Of a DNA stretch of 64,000 nucleotides, positions 23,601 to 36,640 are shown in pieces (position 1 is the stretch's first letter; each line of letters begins with the position of its first letter). Both the position numbers and the translations under genes were made by a program. This DNA is from Lucifuga dentata (Eukaryota; Chordata; Actinopteri; Ophidiiformes; Bythitidae). The stretch covers positions 84,259 through 148,258 of the forward strand of contig VXCM01001537.1 of assembly GCA_014773175.1 (NCBI GenBank), read 5' to 3'. The notes below the pieces were generated by a model. It did not search any database. It saw only the letters and a program-made list of their open reading frames with translations, and was not told the DNA's origin.

Positions 23601-26580
23601 AGAATGAGAAGCAGTTTTAGTCTTTGTGAGATGTCTTTGTTCAATTTTGAATAAAGAGTAGGTGTTGGTATGTATATTAATGACCTATGAGAATAGTCAG
23701 TTTGACAGCATATTGTGAGGCAGTTACATTTATTGATGGTGTTGATAATATTCCTACATGTGAATCTGGTTAACAAAATGCCGTTAATGACAAAACAAAA
23801 GAAACAAGATTATAAAAATGGAATATATTTGTTTCTAAAGTTCAGCAAAGCTTTTTCCCCCCCAGAAATAAAACTGTATTCCATCATCACTCACACATTC
23901 ATTCATTATTGTGTAGACAACAAGTCTTTGGCTATTTTTAAGTATTGTGTGTTTGTTCTCAGAGGTCAGTGCTGATGCAGCATGACAGCTATGTAATATC
24001 AGTCCTTTAGGCTTTGGGCATGTCCCCAAATACAATGGACTCTCCAGACTATATTCCACCGCTGAGTGGAGCTCATGACCACTTACATTAGTCTGCATAA
24101 GTTATGATCCTGACAGACCATGAGTAGGAAATTCCCCTCACAAATAGTGGCAGATTTCCAGGTAGATCCAAATTCACTCTGCTTTAAGAGTTCCATGGAC
24201 TGATGGCACAGGAATGGAAAATGTGGCAAACAACACAGCAGGCCGTAACTTCCACAACTTTAATACAATTTATGTCAAACATCATAAATAAATCATAAAT
24301 CATCATAAATACAAATACAGTATTCTCATGACTTAATATAACACTTTACCACCTAGGCAAAATTCACCTTGATTCTTTTTTTATTTATTTATTTATTTTT
24401 TGGGGGGGGGGCTTATGTACAGTTAATTTTCAGGATTTTTTGCAAACTTTGCACCAAATGGAAGTTCTTGTTCTTGAGATGCACTTTGTATTTCTTAAAA
24501 AGTTGTATAAACAGTATAAGTAAGATATCAGATGCAGAAGAAGGATTATCTGGCTTATCAGGCTTTAGTTAAATAATTCTTGGAGGTACCCTGTATGCTG
24601 CTCCTTGCTGCCTAATGTATGCAGTACAGGAACTGAGGATTTGATGTAGTTTTCATTCAGGTGATGTTACGTATATAGGCTGTTTAAATTTCCTCTTAGA
24701 GCTGCATTTCCAGCCTCTTTTGTCCATCTGTGAAGGCTCATTTGTCAGTTGTGACACTTGTTTTTGTTAAGGCTTGGAGCTGTTGTGAAGTATTTGTGAG
24801 TTGGCACTCAGCTTCTTGGTTGTTTGATGTTTCACCTCAAAGATTTTTTTTTTTTTTTTNNNNTTTTTTTTTTTTTTTAAATAAGTCCCACTGGGTGTTT
24901 ATGTTGTGCGTTTAATTTTCACGTGAGTCAGCAAGCGCTGAATAACAATTTCGCAACTCTGAGACAAACCCATTATGTATTGAAAGAGATGTTAGTTTTG
25001 GAGCATCAAGATGTTCACATTTTTGGCTGGCTTTGGGAAACTGGTGTAGTTTCAGCTTGACTAGAGCCAGATCCAAGCCGTCTGTCCTCCTTGGCTGGAC
25101 TACAGTTTATTTTAATCTGCCACATCTAGATCAGTAATGGATAAACATACCTTTTTCATTAATATTGGTGACTTTTCAAGAACTAAGTAGAAATGTTGGC
25201 AAACCTGCTATGTTGCAGATAGAAGAAAAAAAAAAGTCCTTTGTCCACCCCTGGGTGCAGATGTGAACCAACATTTATTGTGTTCTTCCATGAGCAATGA
25301 AACACCCTTCCACCATGTTCCCTTATAATCACTTCAGAACTTTATAGAGTAATCAAACAAACCAAAAAATGTGAAAGAAAACAACTTTTTTTGCTGAGGT
25401 AAAAAGTAAAAGTATTAAAATTTTGAAAAGGGAAAGAGGAAAGAATTAAAAACAAATCTGAAAGAAGATAATCTGTGTCAAATGCACAGCAGTTAAATCA
25501 GTGGATAGAAATGTGTGATGTAATACAAAACATACCAAAACTAAACAAAAACTACAATCTCAGTTTCAGAATTAGTTTTTCCATTTCACCTCATGTTCTG
25601 AGACTCTTTCTGATCGTTCACCATTCTACTGGACTTGGACATATTGTTTTGCACTTGCATTAATTTGAAACTTGGAGTTGTTACTTCACCAGAAACTACA
25701 TGAAAAATAAATTGATTATCTTCCCAAATAGCCCCTCCATAAATGATGTGTTTGCATACTGTATATTCATAATAAGTTAACTGCAGAAGTGAGTCTTGCA
25801 GGGGAAGAATGTAATTCATCTAATTCATCATGTTATTACTGTGAACAGATATGGAAATATTAATTAGCTGGGTGTTATAATTTTGTGGAGCTAATTATAT
25901 TGAAAGAACATGGTTTTTCAGTCTATTTGGGATGATAAGGAGTAAAAACCTGCCTGCCTTTGCTTGGCTAGTTCAGGGTAATTTTAGAACACTGTGGAGA
26001 ATGTCAAATTGACTGAGATTAAAAAATCATTATCACTGTTTAATGAACGTGCATTGTCATCCTGTGATTTTAATATTTACACAATGCACCAGTAATAAAC
26101 AAACACAGTAAGAAGATTAGCAGTTATTATTTTCCTCTATTTTCCTGCCCAGTCCACCAGACCATGTTATAGTGTACGCTCAGGACCACTGATGGCTTGG
26201 CATTAGTAAATAAATTATATAATGGGATGTAAAAAGGAAGCAGCCAGTTTTTGCACACATTCATGTTCATAATTTCATGCCTCACATACCAAATAATCTG
26301 TACCATATTCTTGTAATTATGCTTGGTGAATAAATTGATGTTGGTTATGGCATGGAAATTATGCAGCCGTCAAGTCAAAATAACAATAAAAAATATTTAA
26401 GATAGAACTACTATTTAGTGCAATGGCTATTTAATGCCAAACTGAGATTGCATGATTTGTGGTATTATTTTCCAGTTGCAGACAGACTTTTTCTTAACTG
26501 GGATAAACATTCCACATGAAATCGTCAAGCAAATCAAATCATTGCTTGTGCCTATCACCAACACTTGTTAAGTACGAGCA
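20679..26580. other. Non-coding stretch with no exon identified
   Basis: I tested the stronger acceptor-like sites here for exons continuing in phase 2 and found none with a good donor. It contains poly-A/T tracts, one N run (24860-24863) and scattered low-complexity sequence. Some blocks (for example 22835-22985) have a balanced composition that could be conserved non-coding sequence, which I cannot test. Confidence 0.4.
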
Positions 26581-26710
26581 TTTCAGAGACTCAGTCTTGG
26601 AGCCATCCCTGATGGTTTGTCCATATGTTCAACTTGTCCCTGTTGTAGCACTATGACAAGTCCCAGGAACAGCAATGAGCAACAGCCAATGAGAGTGTGA
26701 GATGAAGCAG

Positions 26711-26733
26711 ATAAGGAATGAATAAAAAAAAAC

Positions 26734-26799
<66 letters not shown>

Positions 26800-26800
26800 N
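26711..26800. repeat. Long poly-A tract ending in an N
   Basis: More than 70 A residues end at an N (26800). The true length and join are unresolved. Confidence 0.9.
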
Positions 26801-27163
26801 CCAGGTATGTCCCATTGAGATCAAAGATCTCTTCTACAAGGGAGACCTGGCCAAAAGGAGCAGCAACACAAAGTTTCACATAAAAACACACAGATCAAAG
26901 AATAACAATGACACAATCATAAAAAACATCTACACATTGACCGCCTAACTTCAATGGATTTCACCAAAGACTTAAACTCATTTAGGGTCACCAAACTTTG
27001 AAGTCCAACTTCCAAGTTCAACGTCCAACTACTACTACAACAAGCAGCTTCTCCTTGTTTGGGTCCATATTGGCAGAATTACAGTGACTTCTTGCATGTT
27101 TTAGCTTCTTGCATGCAGTTCAAAGTGTTTAGCTTCTAATGAGAATAGATCCTTTTGAAATAT

Positions 27164-27186
27164 CGATCGTCGACCATCGACGATCG
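27164..27186. repeat. CpG-rich 10-bp hairpin inside dispersed repeat copy A
   Basis: CGATCGTCGA (27164-27173), loop CCA, then TCGACGATCG (27177-27186). Several CpGs sit in an AT-rich, CpG-poor context. The corresponding place in copy B instead holds TCATCTCCT-CCC-AGGAGATGA. Confidence 0.8.
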
Positions 27187-28239
27187 TTCGATCATCTCAT
27201 CCCAGGTTTGAGACATTGTACTTTGTGCACCTCTTCTATGTTTAATTGTGTAGTGTGTGCACTACAACGTCATCAAGACATAAGAATGTTGTGCAACTTG
27301 AGCAGTTCGGAGATTTGGTATTTCTGAAGTTGTGTTGTCTGAACTTGGCATAACATGTTTTATAATTTTCTGTTTTGGTTGAAAGTCTAGAACTGAAACA
27401 GAATTCCTATGCCATCTTGATGGTGATTCAGGTCTAAAAATGTTCAATCTTGGATGTGTGACTGCATGAGAAACAGTTTGGCACTTTATCATGAACCATT
27501 GGAGTAAGACTGACATTTTAAACTCATTTTACTCTGTAAAAGTGCAGCAGAAGCTCACACTCTGAGAGAGTAGAAAGTTTTTTTTAGCCATTTATTTGAT
27601 GAACAAATTTCCCTTTCAACAGTCTTTGTTCAGGGCTATTATGGGGAACTTTTGTAATTTCAGAATGAATAAACCAATTTCTTCTAGCTAATGAGTTAAC
27701 ATTGATTATTTTGTTAGCCCAACAACAGACTAGCAACATCACATTCTATTTATATTTCACTTCTTGCCCATTGCAGAAGTTCTCATACTTGAAGATGGAC
27801 TATCCTGTCAGCAGGACATGCTCAGGCATCAGTCTTCTTCCTGCACAGACACTCTATATAGGCCATACCGGCCTGAGCACACTTTCCATTAAACTCCTGT
27901 CTTTGTTCACCAGTTTTTGGTCCATCTCTGCAATTTCAGAAAGACCTGCTGAAAGATAGACACCTGGAAACCAAATAGTAGGAATGGGTAAAACTCTCCA
28001 GTGTAAAGTAGAAGCCAGCTAGGCCTTTGCTGGTTCAGTTTTGTCTTGTTCTAGTAAAAGGTGTAATGTAATGTTAAAAAAACAAAACAAAAACACAACA
28101 TTATTGCATTGGGGTTGATTTGGATTATGTTTTGGTAATGTGCAGGATGAGTAAACTTGCTACATGCATCTCCATCTGCTGCAGTATTGTTTTTACTGCT
28201 GTCGTGTCTTCACTGTCATGGACAGATTGGTGACAAATT

Positions 28240-28410
28240 AAATTAAAAAACTCACCCACTTGAGGATATAGGAAACGGTGACGTGGTCAGATGAGTCGTC
28301 CTTCACCACATTCTTGATCAGTGGGTGAGTGCATATGTACACCAATAGAAGAATGATACAGGCCTGAATGTTTGACCCTTACTGTCATTTTGCAGGCTGA
28401 AATCCTTGGA
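28240..28410 (+). pseudogene. Tc1-like transposase relic
   Basis: In conceptual translation with frame changes, the + strand shows KTHPLEDIGN, then VTWSDESSFTTFLISG, then a stop and RPECLTLTV. These match, in order, the Tc1-family transposase segments around the second catalytic Asp (consensus 'W-S-D-E-S-x-F' and 'HPECLVPTVKHGGG'). There are at least two frameshifts and stops, and only a short piece of the gene survives, so it is non-functional. Confidence 0.7.
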
Positions 28411-28486
28411 GCAGTCCCATAGTAAATGCTTTTTAGATACATGTTTTTTGTCTAAAATCCTCCATAGACTGATGAATATGTTAAAG

Positions 28487-28488
<2 letters not shown>

Positions 28489-28540
<52 letters not shown>
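28489..28540. repeat. (TC)n microsatellite
   Basis: About 26 uninterrupted TC units. Open frames across it (Arg-Glu or Leu-Ser repeats) are artefacts of the dinucleotide. Confidence 0.98.
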
Positions 28541-28544
<4 letters not shown>

Positions 28545-31284
28545 AATATGTTTACATGCATGTTATACTCAGATTATTGTCATGTACCTAAATTAATGAT
28601 ATTTACATGCCAGAATAAATTGATTTACAGTTGCATAAACTAGGTCTGTTAGTCAGAGTAAGTCTACTACAGTTGACAACCATTTCATTCTATTTAAGGT
28701 GTATATGTGACGTTTGAAAAAAATCATTTTTTTGTCTTCGGGTATAATTGAAGTTTTAACATGCATGTAAATCTACTGACTCACACTGTCATAACACAAA
28801 CACTGGTATGCTCACAGGCACATTGCAGGGGTTTGTAATTTCTTTGTCAGTGTATTTTTAGTTAGACTCTACACTATGCTACAGTTTTACCGTCATTGTT
28901 GTCACTGAAAACAATTACAATGGAAATTTGTTTTGCTGCAGTGCTTTTATGCTAAAACTACATTTTGAATCCTTAAATTTGTTGCTACTGAGGCACAGAT
29001 ATTAAACTTAATGGTCGATCAATGAACCCTCATCACGCCTCTTTATCAGGACCAGTGGGAGCAAAACCCATTAGAAATTCCTCTCTCATACTCAAACAAA
29101 AGAAAGCTTTTAATGGCAACTTTTATTAGCTTTCATTTTGCAAATACTTTGCCTTTATTTTTTTTTATAATAAGCTGCTTAGATTTGAACTTGGCTTCCT
29201 GTTTGTCTTAGATGGAGAGATGATAAAAGGGTTTTGTCATGGATACGGATAATGCATTTGAATAGAAGTGGCCTCCCATGTGGTTTCTTGTCTTGCTCAG
29301 TCAGAAAGGTGTTTCCTATAAGAGCGTTCTCTTACTTTAGCCTTGTTAGACAATTATGAGCTGCACAACAGCAGATTTAGGGGTCTGGGGTTGAACTGCT
29401 CAGAGTGGAATTCCTGTCCTATCCTTTTACACAAGAGAGTTGGTCAAAGTGTTTTTAGCATTTTGCCAAATAGTTCTCTCCATAAGGTCTTCTGCATGCT
29501 GTTAACAAGGATCCTCTTGAGTCTGGTGTTGCCTCTGACCTTTGCTTAGCTACCTCTGTGTCTTCATATACTTCTTTTCATTTGTCAGATCTTTTACAAC
29601 TTCCATCATATCAACAAGCTTGTAGATAATGTTCTATGACAGATAAATGTCCCTGCCTTTACATTTTCTTATGTAAATCCTCTGAGAAAGTCGACTCACC
29701 ATGGCATGGAACATCTCAAGGAGACCTGACCTTATCTGCTAAGCACACAAAGAACATCACAAGTCACATGTAGGATGTGAATGGGGAAAGTTTGAAATAC
29801 CTGCTGAATAGATCTAAATCAGAGCTTTCACGCTGTGGCCAGTTTCACTGGAAAAGGCTGTGTGACTGCTGAGCTCCCCGCCTGTGGGACACAGTGAAGC
29901 CTTGTCGCTTTAAGAAGGCCAACTGCACAACTGACGACTCAGTCTGTGAGTAATTTTCTCGCTTGCCTTTGAACTTAATCCTTTCAGCAGAGGTCCTGGC
30001 CTCAAGGCTTTCACATTTGTATGGCTGATATGAATAAACCAAGAAATATGCATGCAGGCTACAGTATATTGAAGAATCAAAGACTGACCTCCCCTTTAAT
30101 TTTTTACCTAGTTTCAGAAAGTGATTGGTTTCATAGAAGATGGACAATGAATTCATATATACACTTTTTTTCTTTCACTATAGAGAGTGTGCACATTGCC
30201 TCATTTTGGACACCATCACTGGGAATGATTGGACCGATTAAGCTAGTAGCTAGACTTCAAACCAGAAAACAAAAATCTGTCTGATGTCCCTGTCTACTGC
30301 AGCATTTTCTTCATCACATCATTGCAGTTTTGGCTGGTTGTCTCACAGGATTACATGCCATGTACTACAAAATGCTGTTTTATGTTAGCATTAAGTTGAT
30401 GCTTTGCTTTTTGTGACGGACATTTGAAAGAAAGCAGGCCATATTTATTCAATCTTTTACACCTCCTAAGTGCATATCATATTTAACAACAGACACATTA
30501 TTCTTTGTGTACTGAAACTGTCCCTCAGATTTCTGCCTTTGTTGTTTGGGTAAGAGTTTAATATTGCTGTAAGTACTTTGACAGTACATATAATGACCTT
30601 ACAAGAGTATCTACTACACATACTGTATGTTTCAGCTTGCCCCATGAACTCTTTCTGTATGTAAACGTCTTAAGCCATCTGACTCTTTGCCACTAGGCCA
30701 CTCTGGGTGGATTATTTGGTGGTATTTGCAGTCTCTTTGATTAGAGCTTTAAGAGCAACAGGGCAGAGTAACTCTGCCCCCTTGGTGTAAACAACCTCAC
30801 ATCATCACATTCATGACACAGCAAGTGGCAAGGCATTAAGTTGTGAAGACTTTATCCTTTGCTTTTGTGTTTGGGAGTTTAATTAAAAGCCTGCTTACTC
30901 AGAAAGAAGTCTTAGTGCGCTGAGGTATCTTTAAAAAAAACAAAAAAAAAAACAGGTTTTGATGTTGTGATTGTCACAACCTCATGGTAATATCTGTTGA
31001 ATTATAATGTTGACAAATCATATTGAGGAAAGCTATATCTTTGAAATATTGCACTAATAAATAAAAGTCACAACTAATATTCTGCCAGTGAGGAATTATT
31101 AAATTATTAGAGTTTCCCTCTTAACATGAAATTTTCCCAAATCTAAATGTGGTTGAATTTGTAAATTCAAATAATGAAAATAAAATAATAATAACAAAAG
31201 AATAATAACAAAAATAACAAGATAATGAATAATGAATTCAAATTTAAATAAATCACTTTTCAACCTGAGCAGGCCAAAATGCTT

Positions 31285-31480
31285 CACAAAGGCTCTCTTT
31301 CATCTTCTGACACATTCGCGCTCATTGTGGCTAACAACCAAGGCACTGACCTGCTCATTGTGGGCAGTTTGTGGCTCAGCGTCTTGCTCAAGGATACTTG
31401 GGCACACAGTTAGGAGGAGCCAGAAATCCACCAACCATCTGAAGATAACAGACAACCTGCTGTGCCTCCTTAACTGCTGT
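31285..31480 (-). mobile_element. Degraded tRNA-derived SINE-like repeat
   Basis: GTGGCTCAGCGTCTTGCTCA with AGGATACTTGGGCAC, then GAGGAGCCAGAAATCCACCA and CTGCTGTGCCTCCT, follows the order of a very common teleost repeat whose minus strand carries tRNA-like A and B boxes. Only remnants of the promoter boxes remain. The family name is not certain. Confidence 0.55.
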
Positions 31481-32214
31481 AGTCTGCCTGCATGATTTTC
31501 CAGTGGTTGAAGTCAGCACTTCTTGTTACTCTTCACAGTAAAAGTCTTCCAGTGTTGTAGTGCAGTAAAGCTTTTAATGTGAAATGACAGCAGGTAACCG
31601 TTTGATGCACTAGCAGTAGCTTAGCTAGCACAGCTCTTGACAGAGAATGGATTGAAAACAATGTTGTGACTGCTGTTTGTTTGATGACAGTTGAACCACA
31701 GCAACTCTTATTTTACACTGGCGCAAAAAATAAAATAAATAAATAAAATACAGAAAGCTGAACATAGTGAGCCTTTTACACATGGAGCTTTCTCTCGGCC
31801 TGCAGGGCCACACATGTTGAGTCAGTCAGTTTATGGTGATGACACAGCTCAGTTCAAGTTGAAAACATTTTGGTTTATTGCAAGTTGACGTTGTAGCAGA
31901 GAATACTAATTCACTGGCCCAGTGGAATTACACACTCATAGTTTTACCTTCCCTTTTCTTTCAGAGCCATAAACATGCAAATATGCTGAGTGCAAGAGCT
32001 CAGAGGTTGAGTCAACATGCTGTTTACATCTTGTGGTATTGCTGTCATACAGGGTGGGCTTTTTGAAAGCAAGACTTGGCTGCAATGTTGTTAATCATTG
32101 ATGACCTAATGTGGAACCTAAATCCAAGACACTGCCCTCTTGCTCAAACAGCACTAGATACTATTATAACTGGAAGTTATAAAACTGAATAGGAACCTAT
32201 TTGTATTATGAATA

Positions 32215-32510
32215 GCCATTCATCCATCTGTTTATTTTCTGTTCTCCTTTATCCTGTGTCAAATCACAGCAAGCTTGATCTCACATGAGGTGATAGATGA
32301 GTGAACACTCTGAACACCAGTTACAGATTGATAAGTACCTTCACATGTTAAGTCAACCTGCAAGTCTGTGGAGTGTGGGAGGATACAGACATGGGAAACT
32401 ATACAAACTCTGCACAGGAAGGCCTCAATTGGCTGTTGGTTCAAATCCAGAATCGTGTTGTTGTAAGGCAGCTCAGCTCTCCACTTGTTCACTGGTTTAA
32501 CTTCTATAAA
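32215..32510 (-). mobile_element. Degraded SINE-like repeat with B-box remnant
   Basis: Ordered blocks CTGTGGAGTGTGGGAGGATA, GACATGGGAAACTATACAAA, CTCTGCACAGGAAGGC and TTGGTTCAAATCCAGAAT match the widespread fish repeat with 'GGGAGGAAACCGGAG...GGTTCGAACCCAGGAC'. The TTGGTTCAAATCC block is the B-box region, seen on the complementary strand. The left part resembles its L2-like tail. Confidence 0.55.
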
Positions 32511-33959
32511 CATTCAAATTGTATTCATGAGCTCAAAAAGTATGATAAACCCAATGATTGCTGCCACAATCTTTTCATAAGTAGCTTCAACTTTGTATAA
32601 GATCACAACTTTAATCCTATGCACCTCTTAATTCAGTATATTTAAATGCTCTTATCTGACATGGACAACATGACCATAAAGAGTGCGTGAATTTTGTTCA
32701 AAGATAAAGTATATAGCAAATTATGATTAGAATATCTCACTATACAAACAGTTTCATTTGTTGAATATGCAGGAGAAATCCATGACAACAACTTTGCCCA
32801 TGCGTAAATAGGGATGTAATGAATACATTTAGGATGTTGTCATGCAGGGGAAGCATCTCTATTTCCTGCTCAGCATGTATCCATGGCAACTCTGATTCTT
32901 CAGGTGGGGCCAGATCACTGGTGGTAATTGTTTCAAACCAATGCATACTTTTACCAAATTGACCTTTATCAAAGCCCTGAGCCATATTAATCATCTGTTT
33001 AATCAGTTTCCATTTAGACTGTCATCTGACTTTGTGAAGTCATATTTGATTTATAACGCAGTCTGCAGGGAGGCACCAGACAACAGCTTTTCAAATTGGG
33101 CTGAATGGCGCCATTTCATCCTGTATGTCAGGATTAAATAATAAATAGGAAGCATCATCACAGACTGACTAGAAAGGCTTTGCTTTGTTTGTGTACCTGT
33201 TATGCAGTACCTGTCCAGTTTACATGGTGGCCATTTTGATTCATTATTTCCTATACTGTCCGTCAGCTCAGAGGAAATATGACTCATCAGAAATGTGGGA
33301 GGAAATTTACAGACATAATGTGCTTAGCTAAATTTACTATGGTGGACATGTACAAATAACAGATTTTAAAGAATAAGCATTTGATACTCAGGGTTTTTCT
33401 TGGCTCAAATTGAGGCAGAGGTGGTATCATCCAGATCATGTGCACACACGCATGTGTACTGTGCCTTCAACTGGCTCAAGCTTTTTACAAGCAACCTCGT
33501 TTAGCAGTTCTAATAATTATATGATTGAAGAAAATGACACTTATCACTTTAAAGCATATTTTATTTAAAAAAAATAACATAAAGGTGCCCTGTTCAACAT
33601 TAAATTAAATACAACATAAAGGCTTATGTGTTAATTTAAACAGTTAACAAACCAAAGTAGTTTAAAATCAAATGTAACGTAAGCTATTGTTTTCATACAC
33701 TCCTAATGACTTGGCAACTCAATACCCTGGCCTTGACTCCTCGTCCTGTCCTGTACTATAACTCTGATCCTCTCCATCACTGGTCCCTTCCACTTCTTGT
33801 GGTTTTGCACTTTCAGATCTGACAAATTTACCGCATCTCATCAATAACATGAATTATTATAGGATATCTGCAGGTTCAGGCATGTTAAATTTAAGACTTT
33901 TTAAATGCCCCCATCCCCACCCACCTGCGGCGGGGGGGNACCCACCTGCGGCGGGGGGG

Positions 33960-33978
33960 TTGGTTGGTTGGTTGGTTG
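33960..33978. repeat. (TTGG)n short tandem repeat
   Basis: Four to five TTGG units directly after a G-rich run, next to the N at 33939. Confidence 0.9.
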
Positions 33979-34049
33979 AAGACATCCTGTGGCTCTCTGG
34001 AGTTATTTTTGGCTCTCCGAGTCTTGGGAATTCTCCACCCCTGATCTAG

Positions 34050-34050
34050 A

Positions 34051-34109
<59 letters not shown>
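34050..34109. repeat. (CA)n microsatellite
   Basis: About 60 bases of nearly pure CA, inside the hAT element. Confidence 0.97.
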
Positions 34110-34110
<1 letters not shown>

Positions 34111-36021
34111 TTCTGTGTCGCAGTATGGCTGATGTGTACAAAATCACAGGTAAATAATCTAATTGATGCATGTAACTGCATTCCAACCTTATGTGCTCTG
34201 TTATGGCTGACGTTTATAAATAATATTCTTTTAAATGTTTTACACCTCATTTTTTCAGTTCTACAACAAAAAAGTCTCTTTATGATCAGTTTAAACAAAA
34301 CTCTGCATATTGATGAGTGTAATATGTCATCATGATATGATTTCACAGAAAGACTATGAAACAACTTCATTTTAAATCCTGAGATGAACTGTGAACCTAC
34401 ATGAACTGTGATCACAGGCACCTGAACTGGATGTGATCCTCTTTCCAATAACGGACAAACAGTACCAGTCCAGCTGTTTGATTTTCAAAACAAACAAACA
34501 TGTCTTTGTTGACATCTGCAGCCAAGATTTAATGATGTAAGGGGCCAAACCGAATCTGTCAGCTTGGCTTGTTTGTCTTCCTCTGCTGTAACTGTGGTGG
34601 TAAAGCTGAACGTTGTTACTGATCGGTACTGAGAAACACCATGGTTAGTTGACAAGTTTTCACAGCCACCTTCTCGCACTGCATGTTCAATTCCACATCT
34701 TTGATTCCAATTGTACTGAGTTAGAATTACTTTTCGCACATGCATCTCATATTCAGCGCCACTTCCCATCATCACTTCAAGCTAGTTTAGCCCAAGATAC
34801 TAATTGACACTATAGTGACCCTCCGCAAGGATAAATGATCACTGTTAGTTTTCCGGTCTATGTTAAATTAAAATACAAAACAGCAATTTACGTACAAAAT
34901 GCAAAAAACAAAGTTAAAAGTTTTTAAGGATCCACAGACTCCCTGCTGTCCTCTCTGTGCATCAACTGGTGACTGGGAAATTCCTATTATTCCATCTGCT
35001 GTCCATAAGCATCAAGGCGCCTTTCTTGGTGAAGTGTGCTGATTACAATACAGCGCCACCACATCGGTGTAATGCCACTGTTATAGTTACAAATGACAGA
35101 AATCCACCAACTGCAATGCTTGTTTGAAAATAGTGTTTTCCATGAAGACACCGTCAGAGTTTTGTTGAGAGGCAGAGGCAGCACAAAATTTGATGGAGGT
35201 GGCTGCCTCATAATTCTCTATGCAGGAAAAACCCTGATATTGTATTTGCAATGTAGTCCATGGTAGAATAACAATAACGTTTCTGTTATAAAGATGTATC
35301 CCATGTCGGCTGTTGTGGTTTTGTAGATTAGCATTATTATTTGAGATGCATGAAAACCTTTACACATTATTAACATTGATTTGAAAATCAAGTTGTATTT
35401 ATTTGTCTGTGTGTAATGTCTGTTATTCATGTTAAAAATATGGAAAAAGTCTCTCCATGAATCACTAATTTTCTACAAATAGATAGCTTGAAAATTGAAA
35501 GGTTTTGTTAAAGGGTTATGGTTTTATGCTTTTCTTACATTCCTCCAAAAACTAAATATTAACTTTGCTTTTGACCTAAAACTGCCTTGTTTAATTGCCT
35601 AACATGAATCACTTTGTGTACACAGCTCATTGGATGTTCTTATTGAGTAATATCTTTTGTTGACCTAGAGGAGATCGGGGGGCTGCATGATGTTTGAAGA
35701 CACAGCAGATCATCCAAAGGTCATTTCTTTTCTCTGTGCATAATTACACTCAAATTCTATTCTCTGGTCACTGACAGCAACACATTATCCCCTATGTCTG
35801 TTCACAAGCACCATTAGGGTGAGTGGCCCAGCTCTATTTGTCTGTCTTTTTCCTTCATCTTTAGCTGTGACCCAAAAGCTGTTTGCTAACCAGAGGAGTC
35901 GAGAAGAGATTCACTTGATGATGACAGGCTAATAGTGTTTAATGAGCTGTTTTGGCATGATGCTGTTTTCCCGAGTCATTTTAGCGCGTGGCTATCTAAC
36001 ATTGCTCATCTACAACCACAA

Positions 36022-36072
36022 CTGTGTGTGTGTGTGTGTGTGTATACATATGTATGTGTGTGTGTGTGTGTG
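36022..36072. repeat. Compound (TG)n/TATACATA microsatellite
   Basis: Two TG tracts separated by TATACATATGTA. Confidence 0.95.
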
Positions 36073-36509
36073 GCCATGATCACAGAGGGACACGCTGACA
36101 CAACTAATGGAAAGAGATGTACAGTAGAAGCTCTTCTGGAGCACAAGAGGCTTTCAGCTTCTTAGTGTTGATTCAGAAATCTAGGAAGAGCAATGGTCTG
36201 AGAAGACTTCAGCTGCACGAAAATCACTTTCATGATAAGAGCTCTAAATGTGTTCCTGAGTGAGATAGTTATTCACCAAGATGAGAAGTAGACCTCCCAC
36301 ATAGTATCTCAGCAAGTCCAGCAAGAGCCTATAGCACATATACAGGTATATCCACATATAGTGTATGTGTTTGTGAACTCATAATTACTGTATGGAAAAT
36401 CAGCACAAAAAGTTACTGACACCCACACAGAATGGAGACAAGTGTGCACACACGAGTTGGCCTATTTTCCATCAAAAAAAAAAAAAAAAANAAAAAAAAA
36501 AAAAAAAGA

Positions 36510-36640
36510 GAGAGAATTAAAAGAATATTTAAAGAATTTCTTAATGAAACAATTTCCATAGATTTAAGTTGTTTTGATCCCCAGCAGAAATTCCCAGCAT
36601 CATGTGGCATACTATCATACTCATTTTGAGAACCACTGCT
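36510..36640 (+). mobile_element. hAT-type repeat end (third family copy)
   Basis: It ends in TTTTGAGAACCACTGCTTTA, the reverse of a CAGTGGTTCTCAAA terminus. Upstream TTTCCATAGATTTAA and CAGCAGAAATTCCCAG match the copy near 2390-2445. No ORF. Confidence 0.45.

Larger units (their letters stand above)
26590..27350. repeat. Dispersed repeat, copy A
   Basis: Several ordered blocks match 50380-50955: GGAGCCATCCCTGATG, TGACAAGTCCCAGGAA, TCCATATTGGCAGAATTACA, TCTGAAGTTGTGTTGTCTGA. Copy A is interrupted by a long poly-A and an N (26727-26800). The family is not recognised. The layout suggests an old DNA transposon or retroposon. Confidence 0.6.
33389..35236 (-). mobile_element. hAT-family DNA transposon, decayed, both termini present
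   Basis: The left terminus is CAGGGTTTTTCTTGGCTCAA (33389-33408), followed by TTGAGGCAGAGGTGG. The right terminus, reverse-complemented from 35236, is CAGGGTTTTTCCTGCATAGA, followed by TGAGGCAGCCACCTCC. The CAGGG start is typical of hAT elements. The 1.85-kb body holds minus-strand coding-like pieces: 34485-34775, and an acidic tail at about 33710-33850 with EVEGTSDGEDQSY. It also holds a (CA)n tract and an N-flanked assembly duplication. I do not see an intact transposase. An 8-bp target duplication is not evident. Confidence 0.6.

Noticed and set aside
26583..26891. Open frames across the long poly-A/T tract
   Set aside because: The frame is a homopolymer artefact (Lys or Phe runs) broken by an N, with no domain.
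28406..28591. ORF beginning in the Tc1 relic and ending in Leu-Ser repeats
   Set aside because: It is extended by the (TC)n microsatellite, with no splice or homology support.
33891..34448. 185-codon minus-strand ORF
   Set aside because: Its length comes from a (CA)n tract read as Cys-Val repeats and from an N-flanked duplication.
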